A stretch of DNA of 37,613 bases from CAYOLL01 sp964404765 [NCBI: uncultured Gemmatimonadota bacterium] (GTDB lineage: Bacteria > 4572-55): contig CAYOLL010000052.1 in the NCBI GenBank assembly GCA_964404765.1, positions 1 through 37,613 on the forward strand, given 5' to 3'. Both the position numbers and the translations under genes were made by a program. Below are positions 1 to 7,301 of the stretch, one piece after another (positions within the stretch are counted from its first letter, which is position 1; the number at the start of each line of letters is the position of its first letter). The notes under the pieces are model-generated. The model searched no databases, was not told where the DNA came from, and saw only the letters and a list, made by a program, of their open reading frames with translations.

Positions 1-491
1 TCCGCGCCTAATTGCCGTTAGTATTCGTTTGAGAAGTTTAAATTTAAACGCAGAGGCGCAAAGGACGCGGAGAGAATAAAAAGATGATCTGTTTTTAAGG
101 CATCATTTAATTAGGCTCTTCGTACAAGTTTGTGGAAATGAGAGAACTGTCATGCCCGAATGCTTCTATCGGGCATCCAAAACCCCCGTCGCAACTGGAT
201 TCCCGCTAAAAACGTGCGGGAATGACAGGTCGGTTTCCACAAACTTGTTCCATGAGCCTTTAATTATTCATCACGCAAAGACGCAAAAGCGCGAAGCCTT
301 GAAAAGACTGAATCTTCAACGCTTTGGGCTTCAAAGACGAGTTTCAAAGCCAAATTTTTTACAACTCGTTTTCGCTTTCGCATTTTGCATGCTTCGCGGT
401 TAATCCTAAAGATTGCCGGTTTTTATCTTTAACTCCGCGACCTTTGCGTCTCTGCGTTTAATTGAATTGTTAGAATATGCGAGGAGACAGC
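1..491. repeat. Intergenic island of nested inverted repeats
   Basis: No convincing gene lies here. An outer inverted pair, 46-72 and 433-459, matches at 25 of 27 positions when one arm is reverse-complemented. Each arm has an 8-9 nt rhythm (ACGCAGAG, GCGCAAAG, GACGCGGAG). Inside it sit a second pair, ACAAGTTTGTGGAAA at 124-138 against its complement at 234-248, and a looser periodic pair at about 270-297 and 368-402. The 83-codon frame at 152-403 runs straight across these repeats and has no codon pattern or family match I recognise, so I do not call it a gene. Confidence 0.8.
148..227. repeat. Palindromic repeat family 1, copy A
   Basis: An 80-bp unit begins TGTCATGCCCGAATGCTT and ends GCGGGAATGACA. 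It contains two hairpins, TGCCCGA/TCGGGCA (152-175) and ATTCCCGC/GCGGGAAT (199-222). A clearly related 76-bp unit is at 28487-28562. It is enclosed by inverted copies of ACAAGTTTGTGGAAA. No coding capacity is visible; it looks like a dispersed, non-autonomous palindromic repeat. Confidence 0.8.
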
Positions 492-2063
492 ATGTCAATC
501 CTGTTTAAAAACGGCAAGTTTTATACGATGGATACGTCCAAGCCCGGCTGTGCAAATCTGACGGTCACCGGCGACCGGATTACGGATGTCAGCGATACGG
601 CGGTTGCTTCGCAGCATACGAAAACCTACGACTTGCAGGGCCGAACCGTCATTCCCGGCTTAATCGACGCCCATACCCACTTTACCGGTTGGGCGCTGCA
701 ATCCAAATTAGTCAATCTGCGGGATTTGACCGATCTTGAACAGGTTCTGTCAACTATTCGGCAATATATGGACAAATGCCAGCCGGATGACTGGATTGTC
801 GGCGGGCGGTTTGACAAAAATATCTGGCGCGGCGGCATCCGTCCGCATCGCAAATATTTGGATCCGATTTCCGGATCACACCCGATTGCCCTGTTCAGCA
901 AAGACGGCCATTCGGTTTGGGTCAACTCGCTTGTCTTGCAAAAGATTGGTTTCACCCGGGAAACGCCCGACCCGGTTGGCGGCGAAATTGAGCGAGATTC
1001 CGCCACGGGCGAATTAACGGGTGTACTCAAGGAAAATGCGTTGCGGCCAGTATGGGAGGCTATACCGCCGCCGACGGACGCTCAACGGCGCGAAGGTGTG
1101 TTAGACGGCATCCGCACGGCGCACGGCTGCGGCTTGACCGGGGTTCACTGCATGGAATTGCCGGCAGACTTTCGGATGTACTTGCAGTTGCAACTGGAAA
1201 ATTCGCTCAAGCTGCGGATATGTCACATGATTCAGGATAGCTTTTTGGATGCGGCGATTGCGCTGAGTCTGCGGACGGGATTTGGCAATGAATGGCTGCG
1301 AATCGGTCAAGTCAAGATTTTTTCCGACGGCGCGTTGGGTTCGCAGACGGCGGAGATGCTGGAACCCTACGAGAACGCAACTTCCTGCGGCATCGGCACT
1401 TACACGCAGGAAGAGCTGACAACGATGATCGGTAAAGCGGCGCAAAACGGCCTGGCCGTCGCGGTTCATGCCATTGGCGACCGCGCTAATCGCAAAGTGC
1501 TGAACGCCATCGAACAGACGCAGCAAGCCGGTCTGGGCCTGAATTTACGCCATCGCATCGAACATGCCCAACTGCTCCATCCCGACGATCAACCGCGCTT
1601 TGCCCGATTGGGCGTGATTGCCTCCATGCAGCCGATTCATTGCGCCGCCGATGTGCAGATTACCGAACGCCATTTGGGCCGACGGGCTAACGAGGCTTAT
1701 GTCTTCCGTAACCTGTTGAAATCCGGCGCGCGGCTGGCCTTTAGCTCGGATGCGCCCATTGAGACCATCGATCCGTTTCAAGGCATTTACGCGGCGGTCG
1801 AGCGCAAATATCAGAACGATCCCGGTGCGCCGTCCTGGTACGCCGATCAAACGCTGACTGTTCAGGAAGCGGTTTACGCTTACACGATGGGCGCGGCCTA
1901 CGCCTCCAACGAAGAGCATCTGAAAGGCAGCCTTTCCCCCGGCAAATTAGCCGATTTTGTCGTGCTCGACCGCGACATTTTTACCATCCCGCATGATGAA
2001 ATTTTGTCGACCCGGGTGATGGCCGTCGTTTTGGGCGGGGAAACGGTTTATGGGGAGTTGTAA
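492..2063 (+). CDS. Amidohydrolase family 3 protein (YtcJ-like)
   Basis: This 523-residue metal-dependent hydrolase belongs to the amidohydrolase_3 (YtcJ/ExoE-like) branch of the amidohydrolase superfamily. It is predicted cytoplasmic and its substrate cannot be read from sequence. The N-terminal beta-sandwich strand (ILFKNGKFYTMD) leads into PGLIDAHTH with the first metal-binding HxH at residues 61-63. Later come K275 in GQVKIFSDG, H326 in VHAIGDRAN, H354/H358 in HRIEH and D420 in SSDAP, which together are the expected metal ligands and lysine. The ATG at 492 is chosen because GAGGAGA lies 5 nt upstream; the earlier in-frame ATG at 477 would overlap that ribosome site. The last 169 bp are duplicated downstream at 2722-2890. 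The length is normal for the family, so this copy looks intact. Confidence 0.9.
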   Translation: MSILFKNGKFYTMDTSKPGCANLTVTGDRITDVSDTAVASQHTKTYDLQGRTVIPGLIDAHTHFTGWALQSKLVNLRDLTDLEQVLSTIRQYMDKCQPDDWIVGGRFDKNIWRGGIRPHRKYLDPISGSHPIALFSKDGHSVWVNSLVLQKIGFTRETPDPVGGEIERDSATGELTGVLKENALRPVWEAIPPPTDAQRREGVLDGIRTAHGCGLTGVHCMELPADFRMYLQLQLENSLKLRICHMIQDSFLDAAIALSLRTGFGNEWLRIGQVKIFSDGALGSQTAEMLEPYENATSCGIGTYTQEELTTMIGKAAQNGLAVAVHAIGDRANRKVLNAIEQTQQAGLGLNLRHRIEHAQLLHPDDQPRFARLGVIASMQPIHCAADVQITERHLGRRANEAYVFRNLLKSGARLAFSSDAPIETIDPFQGIYAAVERKYQNDPGAPSWYADQTLTVQEAVYAYTMGAAYASNEEHLKGSLSPGKLADFVVLDRDIFTIPHDEILSTRVMAVVLGGETVYGEL

Positions 2064-2079
2064 GGCTGATTTGTATCCG

Positions 2080-2137
2080 GCTATCGCCTTCCCTAGACCA
2101 ACCACACCATCGCGCTGATGGACGCGCACCCAACGCG
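2080..2137 (+). pseudogene. Decayed fragment of an aspS-like 3' end, copy 1
   Basis: The stretch is recognisably the same as 3382-3440: both read ATCGCCTTCCC, then AGACCAACC, then CGCTGATGGACGCG, but this copy carries indels that destroy the frame. It lies only about 17 bp after the amidohydrolase stop. The better copy encodes VIAFPKTNRGVSLMDAPN, which resembles the C-terminus of aspartyl-tRNA synthetase. I infer that it is a remnant of duplication. Confidence 0.6.
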
Positions 2138-2167
2138 ATTGATTGCGCCACGGGCGGTAGTGCTCTG

Positions 2168-2259
2168 CGGCATAAGTTCGTGTGAACTTTTTTTCAAGGT
2201 CAAAACCTGACGGGTTTCCGAAACCCGTCAGGTTTAAGTTCACACGAATTTACGCCGTG
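2168..2259. repeat. Palindromic repeat family 2, copy A
   Basis: Two nested stems are perfect: AACCTGACGGGTTT (2204-2217) with its complement at 2221-2234, and TTCGTGTGAACTT (2177-2189) with its complement at 2236-2248. The same element in opposite orientation is at 28621-28711, including the unpaired bulge on the same arm. It could act as a transcription terminator or stall site after the amidohydrolase, but there is no clear T tract. Confidence 0.85.
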
Positions 2260-2315
2260 TAGCAGTAGGCTGTTGCTGGACTTTACATTACGTGAATACC
2301 AAAAGAGGAATCACC

Positions 2316-2543
2316 ATGAACAAAACCTACACGGCGGTTATCAAAAAACGCGGCGAATGGTGGATCGGCTGGATTGAAGAAGTTTCGGGCGTAAATTGTC
2401 AGGAAACCACCCGCGAAAAACTGCTGGAAACTTTGAAGATCACTTTGCAAGAAGCGCTCGAATTTAACCGGCAGGAAGCCCTGCAAGCTGCCGATTTCGA
2501 CTATGCGGAAGAATTAATCGCCGGCAGTTGTTGCAACACCTAA
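2316..2543 (+). CDS. hicB: HicB-like antitoxin
   Basis: This 75-residue protein has the compact HicB fold signature: YTAVIKKRGEWWIGWIEEVSGVNCQETTREKLLETLKITLQEALEFN. That is a partial RNase H-like antitoxin domain followed by a helix, without the DNA-binding C-terminus seen in long HicB proteins. The ATG at 2316 is used because AGAGGA precedes it by about 6 nt. An upstream GTG at 2292 is in frame but lacks a site. Its 3' end overlaps the hicA frame by 31 nt, as is usual when antitoxin and toxin are coupled. Family knowledge predicts that it binds and neutralises HicA and may autoregulate. The closing residues (AGSCCNT) look like read-through into the hicA region and may not be ancestral. Confidence 0.8.
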   Translation: MNKTYTAVIKKRGEWWIGWIEEVSGVNCQETTREKLLETLKITLQEALEFNRQEALQAADFDYAEELIAGSCCNT

Positions 2544-2701
2544 AAAAACACGGCTGTCAACTATTGCGCGAAGGCGGCAATCATTCGTGGTGGATAAATC
2601 CGGCGCTTAACCGGCGTTCATCCGTTCCACGCCACACCGAAGTTGATGATTTGCTTGCCCAAAAAATCTGCAAAGACTTGGGTATTCCGACCATAAAATA
2701 A
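2513..2701 (+). CDS. hicA: HicA-like toxin, no ATG/GTG/TTG start
   Basis: In the frame after hicB an open stretch reads (I)NRRQLLQHLKKHG, then REGGNHSWW, then VPRHTEVDDLLAQKICKDLGI before TAA. This is the full dsRBD-like HicA fold of the short type, with the catalytic histidine in GGNHS. Relatives usually begin M-K-R-R, and here that methionine position is ATT (2513), preceded by GGAAGA. Either ATT is used as a rare start, or the start codon has been lost and the toxin is silenced. HicA proteins are mRNA interferases held in check by HicB. At 62 residues the length is normal for the short subfamily. Confidence 0.65.
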   Translation: MNRRQLLQHLKKHGCQLLREGGNHSWWINPALNRRSSVPRHTEVDDLLAQKICKDLGIPTIK

Positions 2702-2721
2702 GTTGTGATGACCGGTATAAA

Positions 2722-2890
2722 CGCGGCCTACGCCTCCCACGAAGAGCATCTGAAAGGCAGCCTTTCCCCCGGCAAATTAGCCGATTTTGTCATGCTCGAC
2801 CGCGACATTTTTACCATCCCGCATGATGAAATTTTGTCGACACGGGTGATGGCGGTTGTTTTGGGCGGGGAAGTCGTTTACGGGGAGTTG
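2722..2890 (+). pseudogene. Second copy of the amidohydrolase 3' end
   Basis: This stretch matches 1892-2060 at a constant offset of 830 bp, with 9 mismatches in 169 bases and no gap. It encodes AAYASHEEHLKGSLSPGKLA and onward to VVYGEL, so it is the C-terminal beta-sandwich end of the enzyme without the catalytic barrel. It cannot be an active enzyme. The frame runs on to a TAA at 2908. The hicBA pair lies between the intact gene and this tail. Confidence 0.9.
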
Positions 2891-2997
2891 TCATGGGTTT
2901 TACCTTAATATGAAAAGTTGAAAAGACTGAACAAATCTGTAGCGATTATAGTAGAATAGATGCCTGCTCAAATTTTCTTCAAAAAGGAGTATACCCA

Positions 2998-3378
2998 ATG
3001 TCCGAAGCCGCCCGTTATCTGAAAAACGCCAAAGAAGTTTTAAGCCAATCGCCCATCGAAAACGACATGTATATAGACGTGAAATACGTCCAAGAAGCCT
3101 TTGGCACGGCCTACTTAGCGGTCCTAAAAGCATTGGACGCCTATTTTTTGCGACATGGCGTAGCCACAAAAGAGTTGCCCCAATCGGTTGACGGCTATCA
3201 AGCGCTCATGAAAAAGCATTTGTCCAGCCACAACGGCAAGTTGAGCAAGGAATTTAACGCCCTGTATAATGAACTCCACATTGTCGGTTATTATCGGGGT
3301 CTGTTGACCAGAACGCCCATGGTCAAAGAATCTTTCAAAGCCGCTAAGAAATTTATTGAAAAAGTTGAGGCGGCCTAA
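2998..3378 (+). CDS. DUF5618-like small helical protein
   Basis: This 126-residue, almost all-helical protein has the pattern AARYLKNAKEVL, then YIDVKYVQEAFGTAYLAVLKALDAYF, then LSKEFNALYNELHIVGYYRG and KESFKAAKKFIEKV. I recognise this as the DUF5618 family, known mainly from Bacteroidota and with a HEPN-like helical layout. Its function is unknown. The start is clear: AAGGAG sits 8 nt before the ATG. It stands between the amidohydrolase tail copy and an aspS-like fragment, close to hicBA, so a role in a toxin or nucleotide-transferase type system is possible. However, no nucleotidyltransferase partner is visible nearby. Confidence 0.7.
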   Translation: MSEAARYLKNAKEVLSQSPIENDMYIDVKYVQEAFGTAYLAVLKALDAYFLRHGVATKELPQSVDGYQALMKKHLSSHNGKLSKEFNALYNELHIVGYYRGLLTRTPMVKESFKAAKKFIEKVEAA

Positions 3379-3381
3379 CGC

Positions 3382-3498
3382 CGGGTCATCGCCTTCCCCA
3401 AGACCAACCGCGGCGTCTCGCTGATGGACGCGCCCAACGTGGTCGAGGAAAAGCTGCTCAAAGAACTTGGCGTGACGGTGAGAGCGCGGGTGAAGTAA
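3382..3498 (+). pseudogene. aspS-like 3' end fragment, copy 2
   Basis: An open stretch of 38 codons ends in TAA and encodes RVIAFPKTNRGVSLMDAPN, then VVEEKLLKELGVTVRARVK. The FPKT and LMDAP elements are typical of the C-terminus of bacterial aspartyl-tRNA synthetase. No upstream part of that enzyme is present and the stretch has no start, so it is a remnant left by rearrangement. A more decayed copy lies at 2080-2137, in the same order relative to the amidohydrolase tail copies. Confidence 0.65.
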
Positions 3499-3797
3499 CG
3501 ACGCTGCCGCAATGCCAACAAAACCATTGACTTTTCCCGGCCAAAAACCGAAATTAGACCTTGTGACGAATGTTGCAAGGTCTTTTTATTGTCCGACAAA
3601 CCCATCAACTCTCCCGCAGCACCGCCACCACAACCGTCTCACTCTCCTCCTCATCGCCGTGATCCAATGCGTGTGGATCAAGCAATTGCTAAGTCGGAAT
3701 AGGATTCGATAAAAGTCAAAGGCATGTGTTTGGTGGGCGACATCTGATAATTGGAAACTTTTAAAAACTGCTTGACCGGCGGCGTAGTAATCAGCCG
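3499..3797. other. Scrambled non-coding remnant region
   Basis: No gene is seen. Two short pieces resemble parts of the neighbouring 3798-4382 region. Positions 3636-3668 (with CTCATCGCCGTGATCCAATG) match 4145-4180, and 3561-3583 (GAATGTTGCAAGGTCTTT) resembles 4318-4340. They appear in the opposite order here, so this looks like a rearranged, decayed relative of that locus. Confidence 0.5.
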
Positions 3798-4094
3798 CTA
3801 CACCAATTCCCGCAAATGATCGGGCAGGTCTTTCAGCTTGTTGAGCGGAAAGCTGCGCGGGCCAAACTCCGTCCGTTCCGACAGGATCGAAAATTCGAGG
3901 ATGGTTAAACTGACCGCCCGCCCGGATTCCTGATGCACCCGCAAAATCAGATGATCGGTCAATTCAACGCCCGTGGCCGGTTTGTTATCGCCAAAAAAGA
4001 TTTCCAGAATGTCTCCCTCGGCATCGTAAACCAGACGCGTCGGCGTACCATCCTGGGCAATAATTTTCGTTTCAGACCAATTTTGCGACATCAT
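3798..4094 (-). CDS. DUF2283 family protein
   Basis: The last 98 codons encode a DUF2283 domain: TRLVYDAEGDILEIFFGDN, then GVELTDHLILRV, then GRAVSLTILEFSIL, a small beta-rich fold of unknown function. The ATG at 4094 is preferred because AAAGGTGG lies just upstream and the domain starts soon after it. The frame stays open up to 4382. That extension has no recognisable domain and passes through a dispersed-repeat-like sequence at 4228-4251, so I treat it as doubtful. DUF2283 genes are often near toxin-antitoxin or restriction genes, which fits this accessory region. Confidence 0.65.
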   Translation of the reverse strand: MMSQNWSETKIIAQDGTPTRLVYDAEGDILEIFFGDNKPATGVELTDHLILRVHQESGRAVSLTILEFSILSERTEFGPRSFPLNKLKDLPDHLRELV

Positions 4095-4227
4095 GCGCCA
4101 CCTTTGGGTTTGATGTAGTTGGGCCATCCAGTCACCCACCACGGCAGTCGCGCTCTCATCCTCATCGCCGTGATCCAATGCGCCGCTCATCAGCAGCGGA
4201 ATCTCCTGGCTCAGTAATTCCTGAAAG

Positions 4228-4251
4228 CTTTGTCCTGAGTTTATCGAAGGA
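4228..4251. repeat. Dispersed-repeat-like segment inside an open frame
   Basis: Read on the minus strand this segment is of the CCTTCGATAAACTCAGGACA type, resembling the CTTCGACAGGCTCAGG repeats that litter many environmental genomes. In the longer open frame it encodes PSINSGQSF, a low-information stretch. Its presence argues that the N-terminal extension of the DUF2283 frame is not an ancestral coding region. Confidence 0.5.
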
Positions 4252-4492
4252 CGCTGGAACTTGCCGGTCATTTGCCGCTTGACTTTCCCCGCCCGATTTT
4301 CAATATTAGGCATTGTGATGAATGTTTGCAAGGTCTTTTTTGTGCGGTTAATCACCATCCCCGTCAAAGAGATTTCCATCATGCCATTCTGATCAAAGAT
4401 AAAGTTGGTTGGAACATAACCGCCGTTCCTTACTGTATAAAGCTGACGGACAGCGAATCATACCTTGAACAATCCACCAAAGGGAGTCTGAT

Positions 4493-5116
4493 GTGGCTTT
4501 TAGCGACTTTCAAAACATTGAACAGGTCATCAAAAAATACCCGCTCAAAATCCGGCAGGAACGCTTTTTGCCTGACGCCGAACTCGCGCTGCCCGAATGG
4601 CTGAGCGAGAACCTGAAGTTTGCTCTGGAGGCCAAATCCGTGGACGAGAGCGAGGCGTTTTATGCCGAAAGTTTTATTTATCCGCTGCTGCAATGTGCCT
4701 GGAAACAGCATCGCAGCTTAAAGCTCTGGTCTCATAAAGCCATTGAGTGCGATTCGGTTTTGTACGGCGAGCCGGATTATCTGGTTTCGGTGCCGCCGCA
4801 GGAGGCGACCAGTCAATTGGTGAATGCACCGCTGTTGGCGGTGACCGAGGCTAAAAAAGAAGATTTCACCAAAGGCTGGGGACAATGCCTGGCGGAGATG
4901 ATTGCCTGTCAAAAACTGAATCCCAATCCGCGCTGGGTTGTTTACGGCATTGTCTCGACGGGTTTGTTTTGGGAATTTGGCAAATTGGAGGGAAATGTTT
5001 TTAGCAAGCACTCTTTGTCGTATGCAATTAATGAAGCGGCCAAAGTGTACGGCCTGCTCGATTATATCTTTAAGCAATGCGAGCAGCAGGTAAACGACTC
5101 CATGCCCGTCAGATAG
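4493..5116 (+). CDS. PD-(D/E)XK nuclease-like protein
   Basis: This 207-residue soluble protein shows the spacing of a restriction-endonuclease fold: GEPDYLVSV (acidic residue after a hairpin), then LLAVTEAKKEDFTKGWGQCLAEMIA, in which E-A-K supplies the (D/E)XK pair and the following helix carries a conserved Q. The later part, WVVYGIVSTGLFWEFGKLEG, is the strand pair seen in type I HsdR N-terminus relatives. The GTG at 4493 is chosen because AGGGA lies about 8 nt upstream; the ATG two bases earlier is in another frame. There is no methylase or helicase beside it, so it is an orphan. Its function is not known; DNA cleavage is inference from the fold signature only. Confidence 0.6.
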   Translation: MAFSDFQNIEQVIKKYPLKIRQERFLPDAELALPEWLSENLKFALEAKSVDESEAFYAESFIYPLLQCAWKQHRSLKLWSHKAIECDSVLYGEPDYLVSVPPQEATSQLVNAPLLAVTEAKKEDFTKGWGQCLAEMIACQKLNPNPRWVVYGIVSTGLFWEFGKLEGNVFSKHSLSYAINEAAKVYGLLDYIFKQCEQQVNDSMPVR

Positions 5117-5153
5117 CGGGTTACGTAACTGTGAAGACTCTGCTCATAAACAC

Positions 5154-5190
5154 AAAAGCCACCTCACTTGCATGTTGAGGTGGCTTTTCT
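5154..5190. terminator. Terminator between convergent genes
   Basis: A perfect 13-bp stem, AAAAGCCACCTCA with its complement at 5176-5188, has a 9-nt loop and is followed on the plus strand by TTTTCTTTTT. It would stop the 4493-5116 transcript. On the minus strand the stem is followed by TTTTGTGTTT, so it probably also ends the ribosomal operon after the tRNA. Confidence 0.85.
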
Positions 5191-5193
5191 TTT

Positions 5194-5269
<76 letters not shown>

Positions 5270-5272
5270 AGA

Positions 5273-5830
5273 TCAGACTTCCATGATCTCTTTTTCTTTA
5301 TGCTTCATAAGGTCATCAATATCTTTAATGGCCTTATCCGTCAGTTTTTGCATTTCAGCCTTAGTACGGCGCAGGTCATCTTCAGTAATTTTTTTCTCTT
5401 TTTCAAAAGTTTCCAGTCTGGCAATTGCATCACGGCGGGCATTCCGGATAGACACACGGCCTTCCTCTGAATATTTATGAATCAGTTTAACCAAATCCTT
5501 ACGTCTTTCCTCATTTAAAGCAGGAATCGGTAGTCGAATTGTGGCGCCGTCATTCGCCGGTGTAATGCCTAACTCAGATTGCAAAATCGCTTTTTCAATT
5601 GCCGAGATCATCCCCTTATCCCAAGGTTGAATCGTCAGCAAGCGCGGCTCAGGCGTGGCCACATTAGCCACCTGATTGAGCATCATCTTTGAACCGTAGC
5701 AATCAACTTTAATGGTATCCACCAGTGCAGTAGAAGCTTTGCCGGAGCGAAGTTTGCTAAACTCACGCTTCAACGCTTCTTCGGCGGCTTCCATCTTATC
5801 TTTGGCATCTTTGATGATGGCTTTATCCAT
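5273..5830 (-). CDS. frr: Ribosome recycling factor
   Basis: This factor splits post-termination ribosomes together with EF-G. Counted from the ATG at 5830 the protein has 185 residues, exactly the usual length. It shows LKREFSKLRSGKASTALVDTI, PEPRLLTIQPWDK, LGITPANDGATIRLPIPALNEERRKDLVK and a C-terminal RRTKAEMQKLTDKAIKDID, all diagnostic. A GTG three codons earlier (5839) lies right behind GGAGAA and could be used instead; the family length favours the ATG. It follows pyrH by 54 bp, in the standard order tsf-pyrH-frr. Confidence 0.97.
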   Translation of the reverse strand: MDKAIIKDAKDKMEAAEEALKREFSKLRSGKASTALVDTIKVDCYGSKMMLNQVANVATPEPRLLTIQPWDKGMISAIEKAILQSELGITPANDGATIRLPIPALNEERRKDLVKLIHKYSEEGRVSIRNARRDAIARLETFEKEKKITEDDLRRTKAEMQKLTDKAIKDIDDLMKHKEKEIMEV

Positions 5831-5884
5831 AGTTAACACTTCTCCTTTAAACTTTAAAAAAAATAGCGGGGAGTCCAGAGTTTA

Positions 5885-6604
5885 CTATTCTTTCGACACC
5901 AATGTTCCAATTCTTTCGCCTAACACAATCCTCTTGAGAGAACCGGTGCGGCGGATATTGAACACACAAATTAAAAGATTGTGCTCACGGGCCATAGCAA
6001 TGGCTGTTCCATCCATGACATTTAACCGTTGTGTCAATACTTGCTGAAAAGTAACCCGCTCATAAAAAACGGCGTCTGAATGGCACGTCGGGTCCTTATC
6101 GTAAACCCCATCCACTTTCGTCCCTTTTAGCAAAATATTGGCTTCAAGCTCTGTCGCTCGTAGCGTCGCCGCAGTATCCGTCGTAAAAAAGGGGTTGCCG
6201 GTTCCGGCAGCCATAATAATCACGCGTCCCTTTTCCAAATGACGAATCGCCCGCCGGCGAATGAACGGCTCAGCCACAGCATCCATGCGAATTGCACTTA
6301 AAACACGGGTAAAAACCCCCTGCTTTTCCAAAGCATCTTGTAATGCTAAGGCATTGATTACTGTAGCCAACATCCCCATGTGATCACCGGCGGATTGGTC
6401 AATTCCGCCTTTTGCGCCGGTCATACCGCGGAAGATGTTCCCGCCCCCCAGCACAATACCAATTTCCACCCCAAGTGACTTAACATCTTTGATTTCACTT
6501 GCCAGGGCATGAACCGTAGTCAGATCAAGACCAAAACCTTTTTCACCCGCGAGAACTTCCCCGCTGATTTTAAACAAAATGCGCTTATACGCCGGGCTTG
6601 ACAT
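5885..6604 (-). CDS. pyrH: UMP kinase
   Basis: This enzyme phosphorylates UMP to UDP in pyrimidine nucleotide synthesis. The 239-residue protein has the amino-acid-kinase fold: KRILFKISGEVLAG at the N-terminus (phosphate-binding lysine), IVLGGGNIFRG, DHMGMLATVINALALQ, and GNPFFTTDTAATLRA, where the Thr/Asp pair binds UMP. Its place between tsf and frr is the most widely conserved arrangement in bacteria. Length and motifs are normal. Only a weak ribosome site precedes the ATG, which suggests reliance on the upstream genes for translation. Confidence 0.97.
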   Translation of the reverse strand: MSSPAYKRILFKISGEVLAGEKGFGLDLTTVHALASEIKDVKSLGVEIGIVLGGGNIFRGMTGAKGGIDQSAGDHMGMLATVINALALQDALEKQGVFTRVLSAIRMDAVAEPFIRRRAIRHLEKGRVIIMAAGTGNPFFTTDTAATLRATELEANILLKGTKVDGVYDKDPTCHSDAVFYERVTFQQVLTQRLNVMDGTAIAMAREHNLLICVFNIRRTGSLKRIVLGERIGTLVSKE

Positions 6605-6662
6605 TATTGGGCCTATTAAAAATGATAGGGATCGTTAAAAATATCCCCCGAAGTCATGACAC

Positions 6663-7262
6663 TTATTCCGCGCCTAATTGATACCGTACAAAGCGACGAA
6701 TCACAATATTCTCACCAATCTTTGCCCGCATCTCCGTCAGATAATCTAACACCGAAATATCAGTATTCTTGATATATGATTGCTCTAACAAGCAATTGTC
6801 CTTATAGAATTTATCAAGCTTGCCATCCACAATTTTTTCAACAATGTTGGCCGGCTTACCGCTTTCCAGCATTTGCTCCGTATAAATACGGCGCTCACGA
6901 GCAACAACATCGGCGCTAATGCCATTCCGATCAACAGCGCCCGGATTAGCGGCAGCAATCTGCATTGCTACATTGCTGACAAAGGATTTGAAATCATCAT
7001 TGCGCGCAACAAAATCCGTCTCGCAGTTTACTTCCAGCATGACCCCAATTTTACCGCCCGGATGAATGTATGCGTGGACTAAACCTTCACTGGCAGAGCG
7101 TCCGGTACGTTTTTCAGCGGATGCTGCACCCTTTTTGCGCAGAATCTCGACGGCTTTATCCGCATCGCCGCCTGCTTCTTCCAGAGCCCGTTTACAATCC
7201 ATCATCCCGGCGCCGGTTTTTTCGCGCAAGTCCTTGACAATATTCGCACTAATATTACTCAC
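6663..7262 (-). CDS. tsf: Elongation factor Ts
   Basis: EF-Ts is the guanine-nucleotide exchange factor for EF-Tu. The N-terminal UBA-like domain is SANIVKDLREKTGAGMMDCKRALEEA. The core carries NCETDFVARND, the hallmark of the EF-Tu contact region, and the protein ends after a second core half. The start chosen is the GTG at 7262, because GAGGAGAA lies about 6 nt before it. A GTG at 7277 would sit inside that ribosome site. At 199 residues it is of the shorter class with a reduced C-terminal coiled coil, common outside Gammaproteobacteria. It is 39 bp downstream of rpsB. Confidence 0.96.
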   Translation of the reverse strand: MSNISANIVKDLREKTGAGMMDCKRALEEAGGDADKAVEILRKKGAASAEKRTGRSASEGLVHAYIHPGGKIGVMLEVNCETDFVARNDDFKSFVSNVAMQIAAANPGAVDRNGISADVVARERRIYTEQMLESGKPANIVEKIVDGKLDKFYKDNCLLEQSYIKNTDISVLDYLTEMRAKIGENIVIRRFVRYQLGAE

Positions 7263-7301
7263 AAAAGTTCTCCTCACCGCTATATCATAAATGACAGGTT
7301 A

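Noticed and set aside
152-403. An 83-codon open frame
   Set aside because: It lies entirely across inverted repeats and the family 1 palindrome; the protein has no recognisable pattern and no ribosome site.
2705-2908. A 67-codon frame as a separate gene
   Set aside because: It is the copied C-terminal end of the amidohydrolase without any catalytic part, so it is listed as a pseudogene.
3585-3600. TTTTATTGTCCGAC resembling the right end of the 112-bp MITE
   Set aside because: Only about 14 bases match and there is no opposite end nearby, so chance cannot be excluded.
4272-4604. A 110-codon plus-strand frame with ATG at 4491 inside
   Set aside because: It is out of frame with the PD-(D/E)XK-like gene, which has a ribosome site and a fold signature; the upstream part is antisense to the DUF2283 extension.
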